DNA from: an uncultured Clostridia bacterium
GTDB lineage: Bacteria; Bacillota; Clostridia; Christensenellales; Borkfalkiaceae
NCBI GenBank assembly: GCA_947175485.1
Contig: CAMWMZ010000001.1
Span: forward strand, 1-64,000
DNA: 64,000 nt
Direction of reading: 5' to 3'
This document shows positions 1 through 10,671 of the stretch, one piece after another. A program made the translations under genes and the position numbers. Position 1 is the first letter of the stretch, and every line of letters begins with the position of its first letter. A model generated the notes under the pieces. That model saw only the letters and a program-made list of their open reading frames with translations, searched no databases and was not told where the DNA came from.

Positions 1-3
1 GGA

Positions 4-3000
4 TTGAATTACGTCGGGCTTTTCGGATATGCACAGACAAGCGGAACGGGAACCGATTCTCTCGGTACGGTTATCGGGTTAAACCTTGACGGCTTTACGG
101 TTAATGCGTATTCGTCTGATACGACGAATTTGTTTGTAGGCTCGTTTATAGGATACGGCGCGGGTGCTAATCTTATCGAATGTTCGGCTACAAACGGAAA
201 ACTCAATATTTTCGGCGGGAATTATTTTTCATACGTGGGAGGAGCCGTCGGGGCACAGCAGTCTGCAAGCGCGGCTACCACGGACGGAGGATTGTATCCT
301 TTCTTTTCAGCCGTTAACAAGGTTCATACGGACGTTGATATTTTCGTAGGCTCGGGCTATGTTCTCGGCGCGGGCGGTATAACGGGATTTGTTTTCTCCG
401 AGCATGAGATGGCACAGTCGATAATTACGAACTGCTATTCGGAAGGAGGCATTTTCGGAGTTCTCCGCGCAGGCGGTATTGCCGGAATACTCGATAATTA
501 TTCGGCAGTGTCGAATTGTTATTCTACAGGCGAAATCGAAGCTTATTCTTCTGTTGCCGCAGACGGGACTTCCGCTGATTTTGCGGCGTATGCGGGAGGG
601 CTTATCGGTTACTCCGGAATGAATACGGTTGTTTCTGATAGTTTTTCAACCGCTTCAACTTATGCGAAATCAACCAACGGCAGTAAATTCGAACATTCTG
701 ACGGATTGGTTGCCGGTTTTACCGAAGCTACGCTTACAGAAAATTCAATAGTAATAAATAATTGCGAGCATCTTAATTCCGCGCCCAATTCGGCCTATAT
801 TAAAAATACTCTGGGTTGGAGAGATTGCGACTGGGTTCTTTCTGACGGAGCGCTTCCGAAAATAAATACTTCAGGCGCAGCACCCAACGCGTTTAACATT
901 ACACTTGATTTCAGCGGTAAATCCGTTGACGGCAAAGCTTCTTCGGACATTACCGTTACGGCAGAAGACGAGGATTTATATTATAGACCTTTGAGCTGGT
1001 ATTTTCTTTGGAGCGACGCTTTGTTTGAAAGAGTTTACAGCTCTGACGACAAGTTTACGTCTTTCGGATATTTCTTTGATAAAGAATTAACCAAAAAGGT
1101 TCCTTACGGTTATGTTCCTTTAAGAGATACAACTATTTATATCGGGTTTGCCGATTATGCGGAAGTTGCCGATACTTATACCTATAGTAATAACAAAGGG
1201 CGTACAATAACTTTGACTTTGGACGTTTCCGGCGAATATATATACGAAGACGGTTTGACACAGTATTCGTCTTATTCTTACGACGGTGAAAAGCTTGTGT
1301 TATACGACGCTTTGTTTGCAAGATATTCAAATAATGAAAGGGGAGATTCTCCCAACCTGTTTTATGACGACTATCATTTTGCGGGAATTAAAGAAGGAAA
1401 TACTTTAAAGCTTTATGACGGAACTTATTTTACGGAAGACAGCCCTATAATCTTTAATAAGGTCGGTTCGTTTACGGCAAATCCGTTTATAGGCGTTTGG
1501 GAAAAGTCTGCAACAATAAATAAAAAGTATGAATTCAAAGGCGATTACAGTTGGACCTTAAAACGCGGCGACGCTTTGATTGAAAGCGGTACCTATACGG
1601 TTACCGACGGCGTTGCCACACTTAAATCCGGCGTAACCGCAACAATCAATTCAAACGGATTGCTTTCTGTAAACGACGAACTGTATTGTTATGAAGACAG
1701 TTATTTCGGAACATGGTTTGATGCAGCTACGGGCGGTTATATTTCATTTAACGGATACGGAAGCAATCTTACCGGTGAAGTTATAGTAAGTTTAAGCAAT
1801 TCCGCACAAAGATTAATATACGTCTACGACGGATTTTTTGACGACGGATCAAGAAGCGTTACGTTGCTCAATCCGGAAGATTTGTCTCTTTTTGGATATC
1901 TTTCATTGAAAAACAACGTTATGAACGGAATTTTATACAGTTCTGCTGCCGGCGGCTTCGTTGAAGCGGGTAATTTCAGGCTCATCGACGATTATACGGG
2001 CGAATGGATAACCGAGAAAGACGGCGGGTATAAAATTATTAATTTCAACGGTTTGGGAATTTACAGCGCCGACCAAAACGGAACGGCTGGAAATCTCGGC
2101 TATGTGGAAATCGACGGAACGAGGTATGAATATACCGTTGATCCGGAAAACCAATTAAAAGGCAGTTTTTATATCGGCGGCGTCAAGTATGAGCTTGAGT
2201 ATAACGACGAGGCGAAAACAGTTACGATAAGCAAAGGCTCGGATAAAGAAGTTTTCGGCAGAAAAGATATTATGTATGAATATCCTTTGATTGACGAAGA
2301 CGGAAATATCTACCGCTTTAACGGCGGAAGCGCTCTTTCAATCGGCGGAGAACTGGAAGTAACAAAAATCGACGGAACTAAAGAAACTTTCAATTATAAA
2401 ATTATCGACAGCAAAACGGACGCCGACAATAATTTAAAAGACGTAACTATTAATCTTAATAACGGCACGGGTTCGATTACGGTTGAAAATAATCTGTTTA
2501 TTTTTAAAGCGTCGGTAAGCGAAGCGGGAACAGAGCTTTATTTGCATTTGCCTTATTCTTCTACAAAGCCTTGGGCGGTAAGCGATAATCCGTATAATTA
2601 CACAATCGGTAAATTCGATTTGTCTTATACCGCAAAGGGTAAGTTTATGAATATGGAAAGCGAGGCAACCTATACCTACAATAAAAACGGCGGTTACGTA
2701 AGCGTTCCTTATATCAGCGGATCAATGACTTCTTATACAACGGAATATCTTATTCTGCTTGACGACGGAAATATAGCTATTTCAACGTATCCTTATCTGG
2801 TTGCGGGCGATTACTTGTATTCGGCTCCCCAAGACGAGATGTACGGCGTTTGGTACTATTCGCAGGATAAAATGCGTACGTTGCGATTCGACGGAATTGC
2901 GGACAGTAAGTATACTTCCGGAGTTATAAGAGAATTTGTTTCGTCTGAAAACGTTAATTCTTATTTCTATACACGGCGGTTCGGTAAAATATATTTGTGG

Positions 3001-3327
3001 CAATATAACGACGACAGTAAGGTTTACGTGCTGGAATCGGTTGCTTATACCGCGGTCGGGGAAAATATCATTAACAACGGTGCGCGCCGTGCTTACAGAA
3101 TTACCGAGTTTGACGCCGACAATACGCCGGTATGCACGGTAAACAACGGGGATACGGAATATTCTTTCTACCTTGACGGCAGCTTGACCGAGAATGGAAA
3201 GAGAGGCTCTTACGAGCTTATAGAAGCAAACGAAAATACAGTAAACCTTATAATCCATATGACGGGCGACGACGACCGCACTGCGGAAATTGATTTTAAA
3301 AACAAAACTATAAGGTTTATCGGTTAA
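4..3327 (+). CDS. Large surface/secreted protein with GLUG-like motifs, 5' truncated by the window edge
   Basis: Open frame from the window start. N-terminal part has GLUG-like repeats (AGGIAGILDNYSAVSNCYSTGEIEA, AYAGGLIGYSGMNTVVSDSFSTAS). C-terminal part has repeated G-x-W modules. Stops 13 nt before the next ORF. Confidence 0.75.
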   Translation: MNYVGLFGYAQTSGTGTDSLGTVIGLNLDGFTVNAYSSDTTNLFVGSFIGYGAGANLIECSATNGKLNIFGGNYFSYVGGAVGAQQSASAATTDGGLYPFFSAVNKVHTDVDIFVGSGYVLGAGGITGFVFSEHEMAQSIITNCYSEGGIFGVLRAGGIAGILDNYSAVSNCYSTGEIEAYSSVAADGTSADFAAYAGGLIGYSGMNTVVSDSFSTASTYAKSTNGSKFEHSDGLVAGFTEATLTENSIVINNCEHLNSAPNSAYIKNTLGWRDCDWVLSDGALPKINTSGAAPNAFNITLDFSGKSVDGKASSDITVTAEDEDLYYRPLSWYFLWSDALFERVYSSDDKFTSFGYFFDKELTKKVPYGYVPLRDTTIYIGFADYAEVADTYTYSNNKGRTITLTLDVSGEYIYEDGLTQYSSYSYDGEKLVLYDALFARYSNNERGDSPNLFYDDYHFAGIKEGNTLKLYDGTYFTEDSPIIFNKVGSFTANPFIGVWEKSATINKKYEFKGDYSWTLKRGDALIESGTYTVTDGVATLKSGVTATINSNGLLSVNDELYCYEDSYFGTWFDAATGGYISFNGYGSNLTGEVIVSLSNSAQRLIYVYDGFFDDGSRSVTLLNPEDLSLFGYLSLKNNVMNGILYSSAAGGFVEAGNFRLIDDYTGEWITEKDGGYKIINFNGLGIYSADQNGTAGNLGYVEIDGTRYEYTVDPENQLKGSFYIGGVKYELEYNDEAKTVTISKGSDKEVFGRKDIMYEYPLIDEDGNIYRFNGGSALSIGGELEVTKIDGTKETFNYKIIDSKTDADNNLKDVTINLNNGTGSITVENNLFIFKASVSEAGTELYLHLPYSSTKPWAVSDNPYNYTIGKFDLSYTAKGKFMNMESEATYTYNKNGGYVSVPYISGSMTSYTTEYLILLDDGNIAISTYPYLVAGDYLYSAPQDEMYGVWYYSQDKMRTLRFDGIADSKYTSGVIREFVSSENVNSYFYTRRFGKIYLWQYNDDSKVYVLESVAYTAVGENIINNGARRAYRITEFDADNTPVCTVNNGDTEYSFYLDGSLTENGKRGSYELIEANENTVNLIIHMTGDDDRTAEIDFKNKTIRFIG

Positions 3328-3339
3328 AGAGGATATTAT

Positions 3340-6300
3340 ATGAGTTTATTGAGGAGAAAAATCAGACGTACGGCAATTGCGGGGCTTTCGTTAACGCTTT
3401 GTGCAACGCTTACGGCAAGCTGTGCAATGATTAATATTGAAAATAAGCCGGAGAACCCTTCTTCGGAAGTTAAGAGCGTGGAATTTACCGACGTTACCGA
3501 TAAGTACGATACAAGCAGTTTAACTGCGCAAAATTTCAATACTTCCGTTTTGCCGGGTGAAAAGTCTTATGAAACGAGGACGGTAATAGTCTATCTTAAC
3601 GGCGAGAGCATTCTCGATAATCTTAACGATACGCAGACTGTCGCGGACTATCTTTCAACAAAGGAAGGGCAGGCACGGCTCAGAAGCATAGACAGAGAGC
3701 AAAGAACCTTCCTTAATAAACTCGATTCGCAGGGTATCGATTATAAGCTTAAAAGCAAATATTCAACAATAGCTAACGCCGTTGCGGTTGAAATTAATAC
3801 TTCTTACGTAAAAAGAATAAAAAATATGGGCGGAGTAAGCAGCGCTGTATTAAGCAATACTTATCTTGCGCCTCAGACGTACGAATCCGCGCAGACGGCA
3901 AATTTGCCTACGAATAATGCAAACGTTTATCCTACAGGTATTTATGATTCTTCTGCTGTAAGCAGCGAAAGCTGGGGTCAAGGACAGGGAATGGTGGTTG
4001 CCATACTCGACACGGGACTTGATTATACCCATAACGCTTTCCAGACGATACCCGACGTTCAAAGCATGACGGTAAACGACGTATCTGCAGTGCTTACGCA
4101 AACGGAAGCTTATAAAAGAACGGCTGCGCTCGGCGGAACGCTTACGGCAGACAGTTTGTACGTGAGCGGTAAAGTGCCTTTCGCATTCGACTATGCGGAT
4201 AACGACGCGGACGTTTATCCTTCTTACTCCAATCACGGAACACACGTTGCCGGTATTGTCGGCGGATATGACGAAGACGGATACGACGATAAAGACGGTA
4301 ATCATATAAATGAAACCTTCAAAGGCGTTGCTCCCCAGTCACAGCTTGTAATTTGCAAAACTTTCACGGATAATCTTGACGATTCCGCTTTGGGCGGCGC
4401 AGAAAGCGAAAACATCATGTCCGCATTGGAGGACTGCGTTGTTTTGGGCGTTGATGTTATCAACATGAGTCTTGGTTCTACCGCAGGCTTCACAACGACC
4501 GACGACGGAGACGACGAGGGAGAGCATTTTAACAGGATTTTTGAAAGCATACGTGAAAGCGGAATAAGCCTTATATGTGCGGCAAGTAACGATTACAGCG
4601 CAGGATTCGGAAGTATTTACGGAACAAACCTTGCAACCAATCCCGATTCGGGCACGGTAGGTTCGCCTTCAACATATTTTGCGGCGCTTTCAGTGGCAAG
4701 TATCAGCGGACAGGAATCAGAGTATTTGGAAGCAAGCGACGGTACGCCGATATTTATTGAAAATTCCACTAACGGCAACGGTGTTTTTTATGATTTCGTT
4801 GACGATATTTTAGACGGTGAAGAAGAAAAAGAACTCGAATACGTAGTTGTTGGTTCAGGACAGCAAAGCAACTATAACGGAGTTGCGGGAAATCTTATTA
4901 AGGGAAGAATCGCGTTAATCAAGCGTGGTATCAATACTTTCCAAGAGAAGGTTGAACTGGCGATAGACGCAGGTGCAAGCGGCATAATTATCTGGAATAA
5001 CGTTTCGGGTACTATAAGAATGTCGCTCGGGGATATTCCCGAAAGCGAATTAAAGCCTGCTGTTTCGGTAACAATGGACGCAGGTAACAAGCTGGTTTCG
5101 CTTGCAAGCAGCGGACAAAACGGAATTGTAGGTAAAATTAAGGTAAAAAGGAGCAATTCCGCCGGTCCTTTTATGAGCCCGTTCTCTTCTTGGGGAACTA
5201 CAAATGATTTAAGAATCAAGCCCGAAATTACTGCGCACGGCGGCGAAATTACTTCTACCGTGCCCGGAGGATACGCCGAACAGAGCGGAACTTCGATGGC
5301 TTCGCCTAATATGGCCGGCTTGACTGCTCTTGTCAGAAATTATATCGTTAACAGCAACGAGCTCAGAACTTATATTACCGATAACGGAACTGTAAGCGGA
5401 AATATAGTTCAAAGTAAAGTTACGCAGCTTGCAAACCAACTCATTATGAGTACGGCTACTACGGTTTATGATGAAACAAATCTTGCATATTCTCCCCGCA
5501 AACAAGGCTCGGGGCTTGCAAGTCTTAATAATATCGTAAATACAAAAGCGTATCTTTTCACCGATAAGGAGAGCGACGGCGCACTTTATTATGAGGAAAA
5601 AGATTGCAGACCTAAAATCGAACTCCAAGACGACAAAGACGAAAAAGGCGAGTATACTTTCAGCTTTAAAGTAAAGAATTTCGGATCGGACGTTCTGAAT
5701 TTTACTCCGCAGTCGATATTTATGACGGAAGAAATCGACAGTACCGGCGTTGCGGTTGCCGAAAAAGCACATATGCTTAACAATAACGCGACGTTTAAAG
5801 TTGACGGTACCGCAGTGAGCGATAAAATTTCCGTGGGTGCAGGCGAAACGAAGCTTATAACCGTTACTTTGAAGCTTACAGAAGAAGAGAAGTCTTATAT
5901 ACGGGCAAATTTCAAAAACGGGATGTTTGTAGAAGGCTTTATTAAGCTTGTGGGAGAAAACGGACAGTGTGATTTGAACGTTCCTTTCCTTTCTTTCTTC
6001 GGCGACTGGAAAAAAGCACCCATGCTTGATTATACGGCTTTTGAGATAGCGGCAAATCAGCAGGATTCTTCGGTTTTGGAAGAAGAAAAAATAAAGGAAA
6101 CCGTTTGGGCTACGCAGCCTTACGGAGCTTATAACGGAGATGATTTCATAATTCCGCTTGGTTCTTACGTTTATACGTTGCCCGATGACGCGGATAAAAT
6201 GTACCCCGATGAAGAGCACTGCGCGATTTCCAGATTCAATGAAATCGTAAGCGATGACGGCAGAGGCAATTATACTACCGTATATGAACTCAGATGCGTA

Positions 6301-9300
6301 TATGCGGGACTTTTGAGAAATGCTCAGAAAGTTAATTATAAGCTTTATGACGCATATACCGGCGAGCTTGTTTATAGCGACGTAAATTACAGAATAAGCA
6401 AAGCGTATGCAAACGGCGGCACTTCGCGCCCGGCATATGTGGAATTAAAATTGGACGCAGAGGAGCTCGGACTGAAATCCAACGGCAAATACCGTTTTGA
6501 TTTTGAGTTCCTGTTTGAAAAAGAGGATACCCCCAAAGAGGAGAACACGTATTCATTCGAGTTCTATGTGGATTACGAGGCACCTGTGCTTCGCGACGCA
6601 AGGTTAAGATATTATAATACTACCGACGAACAGGGAAGAGACGCTCAGCGTATTTACCTTGATTTGGACGTGTTCGATAATCATTATCCGCAGTCCGTTA
6701 TGTTGTGTTATATTGACAATGACGGCGAAACGCAGGAATTAAAGCTTGCAACCGATTATGCAACCCCTGTAAGAAACGCAAACAGAAACGGCGTAACTAC
6801 GGTTTCTGTGGAAGTTACGGATATATGGGAAGATTATAAAGAGTTATTGGCCGTTCAGATTGACGACTATGCGCTTAACCATTCAAGTTATATATTGACG
6901 AATTTAAGCTCCTCCGGACAAATTGAAACCAGCGTGAACAGAGGCACTCTTCCTGATACGTTCGAGCTTGCAGAGGGTGAGGAGAATATTACTCTCAATA
7001 TCAACCAGATGCACAAGTCGAGCCTTGTTTATGAAGGCAACGCGGATCTTTCCAACTTTGAATGGACGTCTCCTTCGCACTATGTTGCGGTTAAAAACGG
7101 TGAAATCGTAGGGCTTGCATGCACAAACGGTAAATCCTATCCGGTACTTGTAAACAACAGAAAAGGCGTTTCAAGGGTTATTAACGTAACTGTTACCGAT
7201 ACCGTTTCCAGTGTTCGAGGGTTATCTTTCGGGTTCGGTACTATTAAAAATACAAACGAAGCGTTACAGAAAGCCGAAGGGACTGTTTCCGTTTACGCGG
7301 GAGAAGATATCAAGCTCGAAGTAGAAGCTACGCCGTGGTATTTTAACGGCGAAACGAAAATTTCGTGGCAAGTCGATAATCCTGTCGGAGAAGTAGTTGC
7401 GACGGTTGACCAGGACGGAAACGTTCATACCAAAAAGAGAGGTACGGCGGTTATTACGGCGCAAATCGAGGCAAACGGAACGAAATACGTTGCAGTGGTT
7501 ACGCTTTCCGTTCAAGATGAATTTACCGTAAACAATATGTCGCTTACGAGATATCGCGGAGAGGGTGAAACTTATACGAACCCTAAAGGCGAAGTCGAGG
7601 AAAACGTAGTTATAGTTCCATCGTCAAAACAGATAATGTCTATTGGCGAGGGTGCTTTCGAGGATAACGACAAAATAAAGAAAATCATAATTCCCAAGAC
7701 GGTAACCCAGATTGATAAAAATGCTTTCAAGGGATGTACGGCGCTTGAAAAGGTATACTTTATGAGCGACGACGAGGCGGAATATGATAAAGATAAAAAC
7801 CCCTCGTTTGTTGCAGACGCGGATTTAACGCTTATAAATAAAAACGCTTTTGAAGGCTGTATCAACTTGGAATTGCTCGATTTGAGATATACTAAGGTCT
7901 TTAGTCTCGGCAGAGAGGTCTTCAAGGATTGTTCGAGCCTTAAAACGATTGTAAAGTCAACCGCTATAGGTACTGCATACGACAGAGCGTTTATGGGTTG
8001 TTCCTCGCTTGAGGAAATAGATATTTCCGGTATGCACGTTGTCGGCGATAACGTTTTCAGCGGTTGCACATCGCTTAAAACCGTAAAGACAAACAGATTT
8101 ACGGCTATCGGCAACGGAATGTTTGCAAATCTTGATTACGTTTATCCTTATTACAGTTATGTAACGGGCGAATGGGAAGTAAGGCAAAAAGATTATGATG
8201 CTTGTACCTCGCTTGAAAGCATAACCTTGAACGGTTATTCCGTAGGAAAAGGCGCTTTTGAAAATTGTTCAGCCCTTGCTACCGTTAATTTCGGCGAAAA
8301 TGTAAAGAGTATCGGTGAAAGAGCTTTTGCAAATACAGCGCTTACTTCGGTAACCTTACCTGCGGGATTGGAAAGTATAGGCGCAGGAGCGTTTGACGGA
8401 ACCGCCGTGTTCAGCGCGGCGGGCGGCATAACGGTTTCAAACAGCGCCGTAATTAAGGGCAATACGTTATTAAATTATTTCGGTAATGCAAGCAGCCTTG
8501 ATTTGTCGGTTTTCGGTGTTACAACAATAGCTCCTTACGCTTTTGCGAATAATACTTCGTTGCAGAGTGTTAGCATCCCTGCAAATATAACCGAAATAGG
8601 AGAGGGCGCGTTCAGCGGATGTAAAAATCTTACGGCGGTTAATTTCGCCTCCGGCAATACGTTAAATTATATTGCGCCTTACACCTTTTATAATACTGGA
8701 TTAACGTCCGTTACTTTGCCTGATACTGTAGGCGAAGTCGGAGATTATGCGTTTGCATTGTCAAAAATTGCAGTTTTCGGCTTTACGCCCCGTGGCAATG
8801 TTGTTTTCGGTAACGGAGTTTTCTATAATTGCAAAGAGCTTGTTAATATAACGCTCGATGAAAAAATTACCGTTATGGGTGATTTGACTTTTGCCGCTTG
8901 CACTTCGCTTAACAGTGTTAAAATGCCTGCGGTGACTTCGCTCGGCGCTAATACTTTTTACAAGACGCCCGCTTTGGCGGTAGCGGAATTTGCAACAGGC
9001 GCTAAAGTAACGGGAACTTATACTTTTGCCGCAGATACCACGACGGACAGAGTTAAGCTTACGCAAGTGGTTTTGGGGAATGCAATTGCAGAAATCGGCG
9101 ATTATGCTTTTTATAACTGTGCTAACCTCGCCGCAATAAACCTAAATTTCGACCCTGCTGGTGCGAAAACGATAGGTAACTATGCGTTCTACAATAACGT
9201 AAAGCTTTCCGAGGTTAAAGGGCTTTCCGACGCAGAAAAAATCGGTAATTATGCTTTTACAAACTGTAATGCGTTGACTGCGCTTAATCTGACTAATGCA

Positions 9301-10671
9301 AAGAAAATAGGAGACGGAGCTTTCCGTATAAGTGAGGGAAAAGCGTATACTTCGGTTGAAATTCCTTCGGCAGAAAAAATCGGTGCGTTCGCATTTTGCG
9401 GCGGAAACGAAAAATCGCTTATTATTCCCGCAAGCCTCAAAGAGGCGGGGATAGGTGCGTTTGCCGCGTCTTCGTCGCTTAAAGAGTTCAAAGTCGAAGA
9501 AGGGAATAAATATTTCTTTGTAGACGACGGAGTGCTTTACAGAAATATTAAAAACGTAGTTGAAATCAACGGAGAAGAGCAGGATACAGGTTTATACGGT
9601 CTTGTAGCTTATCCCGCAGAAAAGAGCGCTGACGTTTATACCGTTTTGGACAATACGGCAAGGATAGAAGGCGGAGCATTCTACGGTATGCACGCTAAAA
9701 TTAACAAAGTAGTTATGCCCTATAGTCTTAAATCGGTGGGCGCAATGGCGTTTTTCCAGAGCGGAATAACCGAATATGAGTTTAAAGGGGTAACCGCACC
9801 CGCTCTTGAAACGGAATATTCTTTACTTGTTGATAATTTCGCCGAAGCAAATAACATTAATTTCCGCGGATATTATTACGCAAATTTTGAAAACTACTTC
9901 ATTTATTATTCCGAGCTCGGAACGGGAGTATCAGTAACTCCTCTTACAATGATTTATCCCGAAAACGGAACAGGATACGAAAACAATATTTATTCACAGT
10001 ATTTTGCAACACGCAATAAAGCGGAAATCGCGTTGGACGCCAATGCTTATGCGTTTGTGGAATTCTTGGATAACTGTCCTTCCGTTTCTGAAATATCAGC
10101 CTGGAAAGAGCCCGAAGTTACAAAGGCAGACGTAGAAAAGTTTGCCGCCGCGGTTAAACAGGCTCACGAGTATTATGATAATTTCAGCTCTGACAGCGCG
10201 CAGGTAGCACTTGTCGGCAATGAAAGACTTGAGTTGTTTAATCAAATAGAAGCCGTTATGCGTGAAGTAAAACCCAGATTCGGAATAAGCGTCAGGGTTA
10301 TGAGACTCAAAGCAAGCGGAGATTACCGTACTGAATACCGCGTTGGCGAAAAATTCGATATGACCGGACTTAAAGTTATATTGGTCTATGACGATTATTC
10401 CACCGCTGAAGCAGATATGAGCCAGATAAAGCTTGAGTATCCTACCGAAGGATTACAAGAGCTTGACGTTGAAGTAATTTTATCGGGCTATGGACGTACG
10501 CTTAATATACGCGTTTACGTTACCGAAAACGGCGGTCCCGGTTCGGGATGTGCAGCTGGTTGCGGAAGCGTTGATACTATGGGCGGTACGATGCTGTTAA
10601 CGTTTACTTCGGTTGGCGTTTTGATTGCGGCTTATGCGATATTCCGTAAAAAATCAAGAGGTTGCAAATGA
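3340..10671 (+). CDS. S8 family (subtilisin, lactocepin-like) serine peptidase with PA insert, Ig-like domains and BspA-type leucine-rich repeats; C-terminal TM anchor
   Basis: Catalytic motifs VVAILDTGLDYTH (Asp), NHGTHVAGIVGG (His), SGTSMASPNMAGL (Ser). PA-like segment (GNLIKGRIALIKRGINTFQEKVELAIDAGASGIIIWNN). Many LRR_5/BspA repeats (AFEGCINLELLDL..., IGEGAFSGCKNLTAVNF). C-terminal hydrophobic segment plus RKKSRGCK. Confidence 0.92.
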   Translation: MSLLRRKIRRTAIAGLSLTLCATLTASCAMINIENKPENPSSEVKSVEFTDVTDKYDTSSLTAQNFNTSVLPGEKSYETRTVIVYLNGESILDNLNDTQTVADYLSTKEGQARLRSIDREQRTFLNKLDSQGIDYKLKSKYSTIANAVAVEINTSYVKRIKNMGGVSSAVLSNTYLAPQTYESAQTANLPTNNANVYPTGIYDSSAVSSESWGQGQGMVVAILDTGLDYTHNAFQTIPDVQSMTVNDVSAVLTQTEAYKRTAALGGTLTADSLYVSGKVPFAFDYADNDADVYPSYSNHGTHVAGIVGGYDEDGYDDKDGNHINETFKGVAPQSQLVICKTFTDNLDDSALGGAESENIMSALEDCVVLGVDVINMSLGSTAGFTTTDDGDDEGEHFNRIFESIRESGISLICAASNDYSAGFGSIYGTNLATNPDSGTVGSPSTYFAALSVASISGQESEYLEASDGTPIFIENSTNGNGVFYDFVDDILDGEEEKELEYVVVGSGQQSNYNGVAGNLIKGRIALIKRGINTFQEKVELAIDAGASGIIIWNNVSGTIRMSLGDIPESELKPAVSVTMDAGNKLVSLASSGQNGIVGKIKVKRSNSAGPFMSPFSSWGTTNDLRIKPEITAHGGEITSTVPGGYAEQSGTSMASPNMAGLTALVRNYIVNSNELRTYITDNGTVSGNIVQSKVTQLANQLIMSTATTVYDETNLAYSPRKQGSGLASLNNIVNTKAYLFTDKESDGALYYEEKDCRPKIELQDDKDEKGEYTFSFKVKNFGSDVLNFTPQSIFMTEEIDSTGVAVAEKAHMLNNNATFKVDGTAVSDKISVGAGETKLITVTLKLTEEEKSYIRANFKNGMFVEGFIKLVGENGQCDLNVPFLSFFGDWKKAPMLDYTAFEIAANQQDSSVLEEEKIKETVWATQPYGAYNGDDFIIPLGSYVYTLPDDADKMYPDEEHCAISRFNEIVSDDGRGNYTTVYELRCVYAGLLRNAQKVNYKLYDAYTGELVYSDVNYRISKAYANGGTSRPAYVELKLDAEELGLKSNGKYRFDFEFLFEKEDTPKEENTYSFEFYVDYEAPVLRDARLRYYNTTDEQGRDAQRIYLDLDVFDNHYPQSVMLCYIDNDGETQELKLATDYATPVRNANRNGVTTVSVEVTDIWEDYKELLAVQIDDYALNHSSYILTNLSSSGQIETSVNRGTLPDTFELAEGEENITLNINQMHKSSLVYEGNADLSNFEWTSPSHYVAVKNGEIVGLACTNGKSYPVLVNNRKGVSRVINVTVTDTVSSVRGLSFGFGTIKNTNEALQKAEGTVSVYAGEDIKLEVEATPWYFNGETKISWQVDNPVGEVVATVDQDGNVHTKKRGTAVITAQIEANGTKYVAVVTLSVQDEFTVNNMSLTRYRGEGETYTNPKGEVEENVVIVPSSKQIMSIGEGAFEDNDKIKKIIIPKTVTQIDKNAFKGCTALEKVYFMSDDEAEYDKDKNPSFVADADLTLINKNAFEGCINLELLDLRYTKVFSLGREVFKDCSSLKTIVKSTAIGTAYDRAFMGCSSLEEIDISGMHVVGDNVFSGCTSLKTVKTNRFTAIGNGMFANLDYVYPYYSYVTGEWEVRQKDYDACTSLESITLNGYSVGKGAFENCSALATVNFGENVKSIGERAFANTALTSVTLPAGLESIGAGAFDGTAVFSAAGGITVSNSAVIKGNTLLNYFGNASSLDLSVFGVTTIAPYAFANNTSLQSVSIPANITEIGEGAFSGCKNLTAVNFASGNTLNYIAPYTFYNTGLTSVTLPDTVGEVGDYAFALSKIAVFGFTPRGNVVFGNGVFYNCKELVNITLDEKITVMGDLTFAACTSLNSVKMPAVTSLGANTFYKTPALAVAEFATGAKVTGTYTFAADTTTDRVKLTQVVLGNAIAEIGDYAFYNCANLAAINLNFDPAGAKTIGNYAFYNNVKLSEVKGLSDAEKIGNYAFTNCNALTALNLTNAKKIGDGAFRISEGKAYTSVEIPSAEKIGAFAFCGGNEKSLIIPASLKEAGIGAFAASSSLKEFKVEEGNKYFFVDDGVLYRNIKNVVEINGEEQDTGLYGLVAYPAEKSADVYTVLDNTARIEGGAFYGMHAKINKVVMPYSLKSVGAMAFFQSGITEYEFKGVTAPALETEYSLLVDNFAEANNINFRGYYYANFENYFIYYSELGTGVSVTPLTMIYPENGTGYENNIYSQYFATRNKAEIALDANAYAFVEFLDNCPSVSEISAWKEPEVTKADVEKFAAAVKQAHEYYDNFSSDSAQVALVGNERLELFNQIEAVMREVKPRFGISVRVMRLKASGDYRTEYRVGEKFDMTGLKVILVYDDYSTAEADMSQIKLEYPTEGLQELDVEVILSGYGRTLNIRVYVTENGGPGSGCAAGCGSVDTMGGTMLLTFTSVGVLIAAYAIFRKKSRGCK

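Noticed and set aside
2782-3258. 158-aa antisense ORF opposite the first surface protein
   Set aside because: Mirror ORF with no recognisable features; coding signal is on the plus strand.
5209-6219. 336-aa antisense ORF opposite the S8 protease
   Set aside because: Shadow ORF created by codon bias of the sense gene; Cys/Arg/Ile-rich, no SD or homology pattern, and the sense strand carries clear protease domains.
7600-9900. Possible CRISPR or DNA-level tandem repeat array in the large ORF
   Set aside because: Periodicity is at the protein level (BspA LRR units with divergent DNA), not exact DNA repeats with spacers.
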